A stretch of DNA of 15,320 nucleotides from Victivallales bacterium (GCA_900769285.1 CAAGGB010000252.1:1-15320), one strand, 5' to 3'. Counted from the first letter of the stretch, positions 1 to 6,493 are shown. The notes: generated by a model not told the origin, from the letters alone. Numbers and translations are program-made.

Positions 1-1
1 C

Positions 2-442
2 GAGGAGCGCGCCAGGAAGGCCGAGGAGCTCCCGCTCTTCGACTTCCGCGTCGGCAAGGCCTTCGACTGCCACGGCTGCGGCTACCACGGCGAGAAGGAC
101 GAGCCGCACATGATGGCCGGTCGCCGCGGCGACCGCCAGCCGCTCTGCATCATCTGCGCCATGACCGTCAACCTCCTCTCGCCCTTCATGCCCAAGGGCA
201 TGGAGTTCGAGCGGAACGGACTCAACCCGGAGAACCCGAGGATGCCGAACTGGTGGAAGAAGGTCAGACGCGCCGTCATCGTCGTCGGCGAGACCACCGG
301 CCCCGACGGCTACGACGACCTCGCCCGCGAGGCCGCAAAGCTCCCGGAGCCCGAGTTCCGGCGGCGCATCGAGGAGCTCAGCGGACGGGCCAACTGCCGC
401 CGCGCCCTCGCCGTCGGCAGACAGAGGAAGCTGAGGAAATGA
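2..442 (+). CDS. Hypothetical protein with two CxxC pairs (5' partial)
   Basis: The frame is open from the window edge, so the true start is upstream; 146 residues are visible. The N-terminal third has two cysteine pairs, CHGC and CIIC, about 30 residues apart, the spacing of a zinc ribbon or zinc finger. After these come a basic, Trp-containing segment (NWWKKVRRAV) and a charged helical tail ending in a basic run. I do not recognise the family. The stop codon overlaps the start of the sigma-primase gene as ATGA, so the two are probably translationally coupled and may act together in element replication or regulation. The zinc site is read from the motif; the function is unknown. Confidence 0.7.
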   Translation, partial: EERARKAEELPLFDFRVGKAFDCHGCGYHGEKDEPHMMAGRRGDRQPLCIICAMTVNLLSPFMPKGMEFERNGLNPENPRMPNWWKKVRRAVIVVGETTGPDGYDDLAREAAKLPEPEFRRRIEELSGRANCRRALAVGRQRKLRK

Positions 443-3399
443 GGACTGTGGAGACGCTGGCGGCCCTGTGCGCCGCCGGGATGCTGTCGCGCGACCAGCG
501 CGAGGACCTCGGGGCGCACCTGCTCCAGATGGCCTTCCGGGCCGTCTGGGCGGCCGTCTACGCCCATCACGCCCGCTTCAGCGACGCCGACGACCTCATC
601 GGCGACACCGTCCTCACCGCCTGGCGGCGGCTCGGCACCTATGACAGCTCGCGCGGCTCCCTCGCCACCTGGGTCGGAGCCGTCGCCCGCAGCCGCATCG
701 CCGAGCTCTACCGCCGCCGGGGCCGCGACCGCATCATCGCCGACCAGCTCGCCGGACGACTCGTCCGGATCGCCACACTGGAGCCGCCGCCCGACATCGC
801 CGCCGATCCCGACGCCCTCCACGAGTGGGACGAGCAGCTCGGACGATGGATGAGCGACGCGCCGCACTCCGCGCCCGCCGTCACCCACGTCACCGCCGCG
901 GAAGTCGAGCAACTGGCACGAGACATCGGCCGCCGCCACGGCCTGCCGTCAGCCGCCTTCACCCTTCACGACTTTGAAAACCGTGACCTCATCAGCCATT
1001 TCCACATCGTCCGCCAGGACAGCCCGTCCAGCTGGTTCGCCAACTGCCCGGCGCACCGCGACGCCAACGCCAGCCTCCACATCTGCGAGGCCGACGGAAA
1101 GGTGCTTCTCAAGTGCTTCGCCGGATGCCAGACGCAGGACATCGTCGCCGCCGCAGGACTCCAGATGCGAGACCTCTTCGACGGCGAGCCCGACGCGACA
1201 CGGCGAGGCCCAAGGCCGAAATACGGCCTCACCCTCGCCGAGTACGCCGCCGCCAAGATGCTCAACCCGGACTGGCTCCGCGCCTGGCACGTCGCCGACG
1301 GCAAGCGGCGCGGCAAAAACGGCCGCGAGCATCGCGGCGTCCGCATGGAGTACGTCGGCCCAGACGGCCAGGTGAAGGCCGTCCGCTGGCGCATGATGCT
1401 CGCCAAGGGGCAGGGCTCCAACGGCCAGGACCTCCGCTTCGTCTGGGATCGCGGGAACAAGACCTGCATCTACGGCCTATGGCGGCTCGGCGAATGGCCG
1501 GACAAGTCCTGCGCCATCCTCGTCGAGGGCGAGTCCGACTGCCACTCCCTCTGGTCGGCCGGCCTCCCCGCCCTCGGGCTTCCCGGAGCCGCCAACTACA
1601 GCCCGGAGCGCGACGACCCGTGGCTACGGGCCTTCGAGCGGCTCATCGTCATCATCGAGCCCGACTCCGGCGGCAAGAACCTCTACAAGCGGCTCTACCA
1701 TTCGCCCATCGCCGACCGCCTCTGCTGCACCGTCCTCGACGGCGCCCACAAGGACGCCTCCTCCCTCTGGCAGGGATGCCAGGGCAACGCCGCCGAATTC
1801 CTCCCCAGGATCCGCGAGGCCCTCGCCCGAGCCGTCCCCATCCGCGACTTCGAGCGCCCAGACAGATGGCAGTGGTCGGAGAAGGACGACGACGAGCTCG
1901 AACGACGAGCCGCCGCCGCCAACCTGCCAGCCGACGAACCCGACGGACGCGCCGAGACCTCGCCGCTCAACGGCCTCGCCGGCGGACGCCCGCAGGCCGA
2001 CTACCTCACCGCCGTCGCCGACTACGCCGACGCCCTCCGCGACCAGGACGGAAACCTCACCCTCCGGCACTGGCGAGGCTCATGGTGGCGCTTCGACGGG
2101 CAGTGCTACCGGCACGTCCCCGACGGCGACATCGAGAATGAGGCCATGGCCTTCCTCCAGCGCCCCGAGGCCGCCGAGCTCTACCACCTCCAGCCCTCGC
2201 GGGCCGCCATGACCAACCTCGTCTACGGCCTCCGCTCCACCGCCTACTGCGGCATCGCCAGCCGCATGGACGCGCCCTTCTTCATCAGCACCGGCGAGGA
2301 CGCCTCCGCCTGGTCCGCCTTCGCCAACTCCCTCGTCAACGTCGAGGTGGCCGCCCAGCGACAGCTCGACGGCAGCCTCGCCGACCTCGACGGCGTCACC
2401 CGCGCCCTCACCGCCGACTGGTTCGGCCTCAACTTCCACGACTACGACTACAACCCGATGGCCACCTGCCCCGGATGGCTCGCCTGGATGGCCGAGTTCG
2501 TGCCGGACGCCGACGAGAGACGCGCCATCCAGCAGATGCTCGGACTGATGCTCGTGCCAGACACCGGCTTCGGCAAATTCTTCTGCCTGGTCGGACTCCC
2601 CGGATGCGGCAAGTCCACCCTCCAGAAGGTCCTCACCATGCTCATCGGCCTGGACAACTGCTGCTCCATCGACCTCATCGACATGGACTACCGCTTCACC
2701 CTCTGGCAGCTCACGGAGCGCCTGGCCAACGTCGTCGAGGACATCCAGGTCGACGACCCGCAGGGCAAGCTCCGCTACATCGAGGACAAATTCAAGGGCT
2801 ACGTCACCGGCGGCATCATCGACGCGACGCGAAAGATGAAGGACCCGGTGCCCGCCCGCGCCATCGCCCGCCACGTCTTCTCCAGCAACTTCCTCCCGCG
2901 CTGGATGGACAAGTCGTCGGGCATCTGGGACCGCATGGTGGTGCTGCCCTTCGAGCACCAGATACGCGGCACCGGCCGCGAGCTCCCCGACTACCACGAG
3001 CACTTCCGCGACGAGCTGCCCGGCATCCTCGACTGGGCGCTGGCCGGACTGGCCAGCCTCCGCCGCGAGGGACGCTTCGTCCATCCCCAGACGGGCGAGG
3101 CGCTCAAGGGCGAGCACCGCGACCTCTGCGACCCGGACGCCGTCTGGGTGCGCGAGAACCTCGAACGCCGCGAGGGCCTTCCGCCCGCGGACTCCATGCC
3201 CGTCAGCGAGGCGTACAGGCGCTACCGCGAGTGGCTCCAGGAGTCCGGCCTCACGCCGCGCAGCGCCGTCACCTTCCAGGCGATGGTCTGCCGCGCCTAC
3301 GCCTGCCGGGTGACGCCGCGCAGCGCCATCGACCGAACCCGGGTGTTCTCCGGCGTGGTCTGGCGGGACTCGCTTCCCGCCCTGCCGACGCCATTCTGA
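439..3399 (+). CDS. Sigma-70 region 2 / primase / SF3 helicase fusion protein
   Basis: A 986-residue replication protein, taken to start at the ATG that overlaps the upstream stop (ATGA). The frame is also open further 5', but there it overlaps the upstream gene. Residues about 28-96 look like ECF sigma region 2: DADDLIGDTVLTAWRRL followed by WVGAVARSRIAELYRRR. No region 4 follows. A CHC2-like zinc motif comes next (C203, H206, C226, C230), then TOPRIM motifs (ILVEGESD near 360-367, IIEPDSGG near 405-412). The C-terminal half is a D5/P4-type SF3 helicase: Walker A GLPGCGKST (719-727), an acidic ANVVEDI strand (763-769), and motif C-like VFSSNFLPRW (813-822). The primase-helicase part is typical of phage, satellite and plasmid replication and would prime and unwind the element's origin. 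The sigma-like head is unusual. An internal ATG at 850 could give a headless form, but it has no clear ribosome binding site. Confidence 0.88.
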   Translation: MRTVETLAALCAAGMLSRDQREDLGAHLLQMAFRAVWAAVYAHHARFSDADDLIGDTVLTAWRRLGTYDSSRGSLATWVGAVARSRIAELYRRRGRDRIIADQLAGRLVRIATLEPPPDIAADPDALHEWDEQLGRWMSDAPHSAPAVTHVTAAEVEQLARDIGRRHGLPSAAFTLHDFENRDLISHFHIVRQDSPSSWFANCPAHRDANASLHICEADGKVLLKCFAGCQTQDIVAAAGLQMRDLFDGEPDATRRGPRPKYGLTLAEYAAAKMLNPDWLRAWHVADGKRRGKNGREHRGVRMEYVGPDGQVKAVRWRMMLAKGQGSNGQDLRFVWDRGNKTCIYGLWRLGEWPDKSCAILVEGESDCHSLWSAGLPALGLPGAANYSPERDDPWLRAFERLIVIIEPDSGGKNLYKRLYHSPIADRLCCTVLDGAHKDASSLWQGCQGNAAEFLPRIREALARAVPIRDFERPDRWQWSEKDDDELERRAAAANLPADEPDGRAETSPLNGLAGGRPQADYLTAVADYADALRDQDGNLTLRHWRGSWWRFDGQCYRHVPDGDIENEAMAFLQRPEAAELYHLQPSRAAMTNLVYGLRSTAYCGIASRMDAPFFISTGEDASAWSAFANSLVNVEVAAQRQLDGSLADLDGVTRALTADWFGLNFHDYDYNPMATCPGWLAWMAEFVPDADERRAIQQMLGLMLVPDTGFGKFFCLVGLPGCGKSTLQKVLTMLIGLDNCCSIDLIDMDYRFTLWQLTERLANVVEDIQVDDPQGKLRYIEDKFKGYVTGGIIDATRKMKDPVPARAIARHVFSSNFLPRWMDKSSGIWDRMVVLPFEHQIRGTGRELPDYHEHFRDELPGILDWALAGLASLRREGRFVHPQTGEALKGEHRDLCDPDAVWVRENLERREGLPPADSMPVSEAYRRYREWLQESGLTPRSAVTFQAMVCRAYACRVTPRSAIDRTRVFSGVVWRDSLPALPTPF

Positions 3400-3405
3400 G
3401 GACGC

Positions 3406-3458
3406 CGAGCATAAGGCTATGCTCGCGAGCATAAATCCGAGCATAGCCACCGAGCATT
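3406..3458. repeat. CGAGCATA repeat cluster (iterons or operator)
   Basis: Four direct copies of CGAGCAT(A/T) start at 3406, 3426, 3438 and 3451, and one inverted copy (TATGCTCG) lies at 3418-3425. The inverted copy and the copy at 3426 form a perfect 16-bp palindrome (3418-3433). The arms GGCTATGCTCG (3415-3425) and CGAGCATAGCC (3438-3448) form a longer inverted repeat. The cluster fills the gap between the primase-helicase stop and the next gene. In P4-like elements the replication protein binds repeated sites at the origin, so an origin is one reading. An operator for the HTH protein just downstream is the other. Confidence 0.6.
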
Positions 3459-3473
3459 GGACATCATTGGACA
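3455..3473 (+). repeat. CATTGGACA direct repeat
   Basis: The 9-mer CATTGGACA occurs at 3455-3463 and again at 3465-3473, a 10-bp period that places both copies on one face of the helix. It overlaps the last CGAGCAT copy and ends 17 bases before the start codon of the next gene, a good position for an operator. Confidence 0.45.
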
Positions 3474-3490
3474 AAGTACAGGAGACGAAC

Positions 3491-3913
3491 ATGAGAAGGA
3501 CTGAGAGAGACGAGCCGCTGGTGGACGTGCCGGAGCTGGCGCGGCTGACGGGGCTGACGACCAGGAAGGTGGAGCTGCTGCTGTGGCAGTTCGACTACCG
3601 CCCCGTCCGGTACGAGATGGGCACGACGCCCGGCGGCTACTACACGTCCAGGGGCTACTATCGGCATCAGGTCGCCGACATCCTCAGCGACTGGCAGGCG
3701 GCCCTGACCGCCGACGAGGACGCCCGCGACCACTACACGACGGAGCTGCCCCACTGGCTTGCGACGATGGAGCTGGCCAGTGTGCTGGACGTCAGCCGCG
3801 GCGAGGCGACCCGCCTGGCGTCGGCGTGCGGGCTGGAGTTCCGCATCCGCCATGGCTGCCGGTTCTACCGGGTGCGCCCGTCCGACTGGACGCGCCTGGC
3901 CGAGGCCGACTGA
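3491..3913 (+). CDS. Small DNA-binding protein with two HTH-like segments
   Basis: A 140-residue protein. The ATG at 3491 is chosen because GGAG sits seven bases upstream (GGAGACGAACATG); an earlier in-frame ATG at 3419 falls inside the repeat cluster. Two segments look like MerR/AlpA-type helix-turn-helix units. The first covers about residues 10-70 (VDVPELARLTGLTTRKVELL, then a Tyr-rich wing-like part and YYRHQVADIL). The second covers about 90-135 (MELASVLDVSRGEATRLA, then FRIRHGCRFYRVRPSDW). The layout suggests an internal duplication that has diverged. It lies between the primase-helicase gene and the AlpA-like gene, and is plausibly an element regulator or replication accessory factor binding the repeats just upstream. 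The exact family is not recognised. Confidence 0.7.
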   Translation: MRRTERDEPLVDVPELARLTGLTTRKVELLLWQFDYRPVRYEMGTTPGGYYTSRGYYRHQVADILSDWQAALTADEDARDHYTTELPHWLATMELASVLDVSRGEATRLASACGLEFRIRHGCRFYRVRPSDWTRLAEAD

Positions 3914-3965
3914 GCGAGCTGATATGTTGTGTGGCCATGCGAGGGGGGACCGTTTTTCCCTCCGT

Positions 3966-4014
3966 CCCGCCGCTGACGGCGGGTGCGTTGCAGGAGACCT
4001 GCCGCGACGGCGGG
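3966..4014 (+). promoter_or_regulatory. Leader with mutually exclusive hairpins
   Basis: CCCGCCG (3966-3972) can pair perfectly with CGGCGGG at 3977-3983 (loop CTGA) or with an identical CGGCGGG at 4008-4014. The second copy lies within a repeated GACGGCGGG. Between them GCAGG/CCTGC (3990-4002) makes another small hairpin. A T6 run follows at 4027-4032, and the gene for the AlpA-like protein starts at 4057. Two exclusive folds ahead of a small regulator gene suggest attenuation or control of translation, but no ligand or leader peptide is evident. Confidence 0.4.
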
Positions 4015-4056
4015 CGCATGGCCACCTTTTTTCACGAACCACAAACGGAGACAGAC

Positions 4057-4305
4057 ATGAGAACCGCGACCTTCACGACACTGAAGGCAATGATCGCCCA
4101 GGATCCCCTGACGGAAAGCCAGAAGGCGGAGATATCCGCCGGCGACGCCGACAAGCTGATCACCAATGACGAGGCGGCCCAGCTTCTGGGCGTCTCGCCT
4201 CAGACCACGCGCCGACTCAAGGTAAAGCGGGTTCGGGTCAACCGCTACCTGCGCTATAAGATCAGCGATGTCCTCTACTACCGCGACAGCCACACATGCT
4301 ACTGA
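4057..4305 (+). CDS. AlpA/Xis-like HTH protein
   Basis: An 82-residue protein. The start at 4057 is supported by GGAG seven bases upstream (GGAGACAGACATG). In-frame ATGs further 5' lie in the structured leader. Residues about 35-76 match the small MerR-like winged HTH of AlpA and excisionase proteins: ITNDEAAQLLGVSPQTTRRL, then a short basic wing (KVKRVRVNRYLRYK), then ISDVLYYRD. The N-terminal 30 residues are a charged helical extension. Proteins of this family act as excision directionality factors or transcription activators in phages and satellites. It is the last element gene before the attachment region and is followed by a strong terminator, which fits a recombination or regulatory role. 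Binding to the GGTGTAGCA sites downstream is inference. Confidence 0.75.
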   Translation: MRTATFTTLKAMIAQDPLTESQKAEISAGDADKLITNDEAAQLLGVSPQTTRRLKVKRVRVNRYLRYKISDVLYYRDSHTCY

Positions 4306-4323
4306 GTCCCTGATGTGACGACG

Positions 4324-4360
4324 AAGGCCGTCGGCAGCGAGCCTGCCGACGGCCTTTTTT
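4324..4360 (+). terminator. Intrinsic terminator after the AlpA-like gene
   Basis: A perfect 13-bp stem, AGGCCGTCGGCAG (4325-4337) with CTGCCGACGGCCT (4343-4355), has a five-base loop and runs into six T residues (4355-4360). It begins 18 bases after the stop codon of the AlpA-like gene and closes the element's rightward transcription unit. Confidence 0.92.
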
Positions 4361-4368
4361 CGTGTCGA

Positions 4369-4455
4369 GGTGTAGCAGGGGTCGTTTGCTACACCTTGCT
4401 ACACCGGTGTTACACCGTAGGCCTGAATTTTGCAATCTGTTCCTAGCGGGTGTAA
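4369..4455. repeat. GGTGTAGCA/TGCTACACC sites next to the attachment region
   Basis: GGTGTAGCA lies at 4369-4377. Its inverse TGCTACACC lies at 4387-4395 and again at 4397-4405, a 10-bp period. The palindrome GGTGTTACACC follows directly at 4406-4416, and GGTGTAA lies at 4449-4455. Clustered short repeats between the last element gene and the tRNA target are typical of arm-type integrase sites and Xis or IHF-like binding sites. The role is inferred from position. Confidence 0.55.
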
Positions 4456-4514
4456 ATTTGTATTCTGAGCCTAAATCCACGAGTTCAAGACCTCGCGGGA
4501 TACCCTGTCGACGG

Positions 4515-4596
4515 TACGAGAGACGGGAATCGAACCCGTACGCCTTGCGGCACAGGAACCTAAATCCTGCGCGTCTACCAGTTCCGCCACTCTCGC
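4515..4596 (-). tRNA. tRNA-Leu (anticodon UAG)
   Basis: The complement folds as a class II tRNA. The acceptor stem is GCGAGAG/CTCTCGT and the D arm is GCG/CGC around AACTGGTAGA. The anticodon stem CAGGA/TCCTG encloses loop TTTAGGT with anticodon TAG (4560-4562). A variable arm GCC-GCAA-GGC follows, then the T arm ACGGG-TTCGATT-CCCGT, with discriminator A. CCA is not encoded (the next bases are CCG). The first acceptor pair is G1-U72. The 3' end faces the mobile element, so the tRNA is the probable integration target and its 3' part may be supplied by the element. Confidence 0.96.
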
Positions 4597-4610
4597 ATGA
4601 CTGATGCCAT

Positions 4611-4639
4611 AATGTAGAGCCTCCTGTCGCCTTTTGCCA
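4611..4639 (-). promoter_or_regulatory. Possible promoter of tRNA-Leu
   Basis: On the minus strand, TACATT (4616-4611) could be a -10 box and TGGCAA (4639-4634) a weak -35 box, with a 17-bp spacer. A start near 4604 would leave a short tRNA leader. The -35 match is poor, so this is tentative. Confidence 0.3.
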
Positions 4640-4695
4640 TTCACCCGCGCATTTTTTCCGTCAACCCTTCCCACACCACAGAACCGAACACCGCC

Positions 4696-5610
4696 ATGTC
4701 CCAGCCATCCCTCCTGCCCCTCTGCGCCATTCTCCTCGCCTCCACCCTCCTCCACGCCGCCGACGTCAGCCCCTTCACCGAACACATCGTCGCCGGCGAC
4801 CAGAAGTCAGGGCAGGTGCTCATCCTCAAGTCCGACGCCGCCTGGAAGGACGCCTCCAGCGTCCTCTGGCACTGGCATCCCACACTGGACAGCGCCATCC
4901 CCAAGGAGCGCCATAGCGCCTTCGCCAACCTCTCCGACATGAAGGTCGTCAACAACGGCAAGCAACTGCTCGTGGCCGCCTCGGGCGGCGGCGTCGCCCT
5001 CATCGACCTGGCCACCGCGCGCACCGTCTTCCAGGCCTATCCGGGCGGCAATCCGCACGCCGCCGCGCTCCTGCCCGACGGCACCATCGCCACCGCCTCC
5101 AGCCACGGCAACTGCCTGACGCTCTTCACCCGCCGGGACGGAGCCACCACCCCGACCGCCTCCCGCACCTTCGAGCTGCCCGACGCCCATGGCGTCGTCT
5201 GGGACGACGAGCACGCCCTGCTCTGGGCCCTAGGCGACAGCAAGCTCAACGCCTACCGCTACAACTTCAGCGTCGAACAGCCCGACCTCGCCCTCGTCCA
5301 GTCCTTCACCCCCGCCAAGGACTTCGGCGGCCATGACCTCATCATCGCCTCGGGCGAGCCTCATACGCTCCTGCTCACCGGCAACCAGGCCATCCTCCGC
5401 TTCAGCACCTCGCTCGGACGCTTCACGACCATCCAGAAGATGGGCGCCGTCAAGTCCGTCAGCAGACATCCCGCCACCGGCGCCATCCTCCTCCAGAAGG
5501 CCAGGGAACGGTGGTGGAACGACACCATCACCACGCTCGAGGACAGCCCACGCTCCTGGACCCTCCCCGGCGCCCGCTTCTACAAGGCACGCTGGCTCGA
5601 CGCCCGCTGA
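4696..5610 (+). CDS. Secreted DUF6528-like protein (probable beta-propeller)
   Basis: A 304-residue protein. The N-terminus is a signal peptide: a short start, the hydrophobic run LLPLCAILLASTLL, then HAADV as the likely cleavage area. The mature part opens with VAGDQKSGQVLIL and continues with VLWHWHPT, LLVAASGGGVALIDL, YPGGNPHAAALLPDGTIATA and GGHDL. These match my recollection of the DUF6528 family and resemble repeated beta-propeller blades. No catalytic motif is evident. The ATG is preceded by ACCGCC with no Shine-Dalgarno sequence. It is the first host gene beyond the tRNA, and the TatD gene follows 10 bases after its stop, so the two are probably cotranscribed. The family assignment is from memory of its motifs; the function is unknown. 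Confidence 0.78.
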   Translation: MSQPSLLPLCAILLASTLLHAADVSPFTEHIVAGDQKSGQVLILKSDAAWKDASSVLWHWHPTLDSAIPKERHSAFANLSDMKVVNNGKQLLVAASGGGVALIDLATARTVFQAYPGGNPHAAALLPDGTIATASSHGNCLTLFTRRDGATTPTASRTFELPDAHGVVWDDEHALLWALGDSKLNAYRYNFSVEQPDLALVQSFTPAKDFGGHDLIIASGEPHTLLLTGNQAILRFSTSLGRFTTIQKMGAVKSVSRHPATGAILLQKARERWWNDTITTLEDSPRSWTLPGARFYKARWLDAR

Positions 5611-5620
5611 CCGCCCACCC

Positions 5621-6457
5621 ATGCCCTCCGACCTCCTCCTCACCGACGCACACGCCCATCTGGCCGACGACCGGCTCGCCCATGACCTGCCCGGACTGCT
5701 GGCCGAATGCCGCCGCCAAGACGTCGGACGCATCCTCTGCAACGCCGCCGAACGCCGCCAGTGGGCCACCGTCACCGAACTGTCACGACAGCCCGGCGTC
5801 TTCGGCGCCCTGGGCATCCACCCTCTCTTCATCGGCCAATGGGACGACCAAACGCCCGCCGCGCTGGAGCAGGCACTCCTCTCCGCGCCCCCCGACGCCA
5901 AGCTGGTCGCCGTGGGCGAAGTCGGACTGGACGCCTGGGACGAGCCGCTGCGCCAGACGCTGCCGCGGCAGCGCGAGGCGCTGGCAAGCCAACTGCAACT
6001 GGCGCAGCGGCTGGGACTGGCGGTCGCCTGCCACAACCGCAAGACGTGGCATGACTTCTTCGGCGTCCTCAAGGACCTCCGCCTGACGCATCTGCGCGGC
6101 CTCTGCCACCACTTCGGCGGCAGCCGCGAGATTCTCCGCGCCGTCCTGGACCACGGGCTGTGCGTCTCCTTCTGCGGCCCCGCCGCGCATCCTCGCGCAC
6201 TGCGCCTTCACGAGGCCATCGCCTACACGCCGCCGGAGGCCATCCTGACGGAGACGGACTGCCCCGACCTGCCGCCGCCGCAGGCGCAGTCCGCCCAGAG
6301 CCGTCCCTGGCATGTGCGCCATGTCCTGCAGACCATCGCCGACATCCACCATCTCACGCTCGACCAGGCGGCCGCCATCGTCCGGCGGAACTTCGAGAAA
6401 ACGTTTGTCCAGGAGGCGCCCGACCGCTTGAATTTGCCTCCGTATCCGCTATGCTAA
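5621..6457 (+). CDS. TatD-family metal-dependent hydrolase
   Basis: A 278-residue protein, a normal length for TatD/YcfH-type amidohydrolase-fold enzymes, which are metal-dependent nucleases or hydrolases of the cytoplasm. The metal ligands are all in place: H11 and H13 in DAHAHLAD, E100 in VGEVGLD, H138 in ACHNRK, H163/H164 in LCHHFGGS, and D213 in ETDCPDLPP. The C-terminal IVRRNFEKTF is also typical (the N-x-x-x-x-F end of the family). The start ATG lies 10 bases after the preceding stop and has no Shine-Dalgarno sequence, suggesting translation coupled to the upstream gene. Whether the substrate is DNA is not determined by the sequence. Confidence 0.92.
   Translation: MPSDLLLTDAHAHLADDRLAHDLPGLLAECRRQDVGRILCNAAERRQWATVTELSRQPGVFGALGIHPLFIGQWDDQTPAALEQALLSAPPDAKLVAVGEVGLDAWDEPLRQTLPRQREALASQLQLAQRLGLAVACHNRKTWHDFFGVLKDLRLTHLRGLCHHFGGSREILRAVLDHGLCVSFCGPAAHPRALRLHEAIAYTPPEAILTETDCPDLPPPQAQSAQSRPWHVRHVLQTIADIHHLTLDQAAAIVRRNFEKTFVQEAPDRLNLPPYPLC
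6428..6455 (+). promoter_or_regulatory. Sigma-70-type promoter inside the 3' end of the TatD gene
   Basis: TTGAAT (6428-6433) and TATGCT (6450-6455) are separated by 16 bp and match the -35 and -10 consensus at four of six positions each. The start would be near 6462. This places the esterase gene under its own promoter although it follows the TatD gene closely. Confidence 0.55.
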
Positions 6458-6458
6458 C

Positions 6459-6493
6459 GTCCGAGCCACGCCGAGGCCGCCGCCTCGTCGGAC
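6459..6493 (+). terminator. Hairpin in the 5' leader of the esterase gene
   Basis: An inner stem CGAGGC/GCCTCG (6472-6477 and 6482-6487) with loop CGCC is enclosed by an outer stem GTCCGA/TCGGAC (6459-6464 and 6488-6493), with a seven-base bulge on the 5' side. It lies just after the TatD stop and at the start of the predicted esterase transcript. There is no T run, so it may be a processing or attenuating structure rather than a classical terminator. Confidence 0.35.

Larger units (their letters stand above)
1..4514. mobile_element. Integrated mobile element, one end only (tRNA-Leu-associated)
   Basis: This stretch carries a compact set of element genes: a primase-helicase replication protein, two small HTH proteins (the last AlpA/Xis-like), repeat clusters and a terminator. 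It stops at the 3' end of an intact tRNA-Leu gene, which is the usual target layout for tyrosine-integrase elements. Host-type metabolic genes begin immediately beyond the tRNA. No integrase, capsid, tail or conjugation gene is visible, so it could be a phage satellite, a prophage edge or a small integrative element. The left end lies outside the window. The right boundary is approximate: the shared att core would extend into the tRNA. Base composition does not clearly differ from the host part, suggesting long residence or a matched host range. Confidence 0.7.

Noticed and set aside
439..900. Separate stand-alone sigma factor gene
   Set aside because: The frame runs without a stop from the sigma-like domain into the primase, and there is no sigma region 4. 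The single-fusion reading is simpler, although a sequencing error cannot be fully excluded.
2080..3492. Long antisense open frame (470 codons) over the primase-helicase gene
   Set aside because: It is a by-product of high GC third-position bias. Its translation is Val/Gly/Ala/Glu-rich with no domain pattern, and the sense frame carries clear Walker A and SF3 motifs.
3406..4455. CRISPR array
   Set aside because: The repeats are 8-10 bases with spacings of about 10-13 bases, far too short for CRISPR repeats and spacers, and no cas gene is present.
4480..4495. Short CGAG-TTCAAGAC-CTCG hairpin resembling a tRNA T arm
   Set aside because: The loop has eight bases and no acceptor, D or anticodon arm is present around it, so it is not a tRNA remnant I can support.
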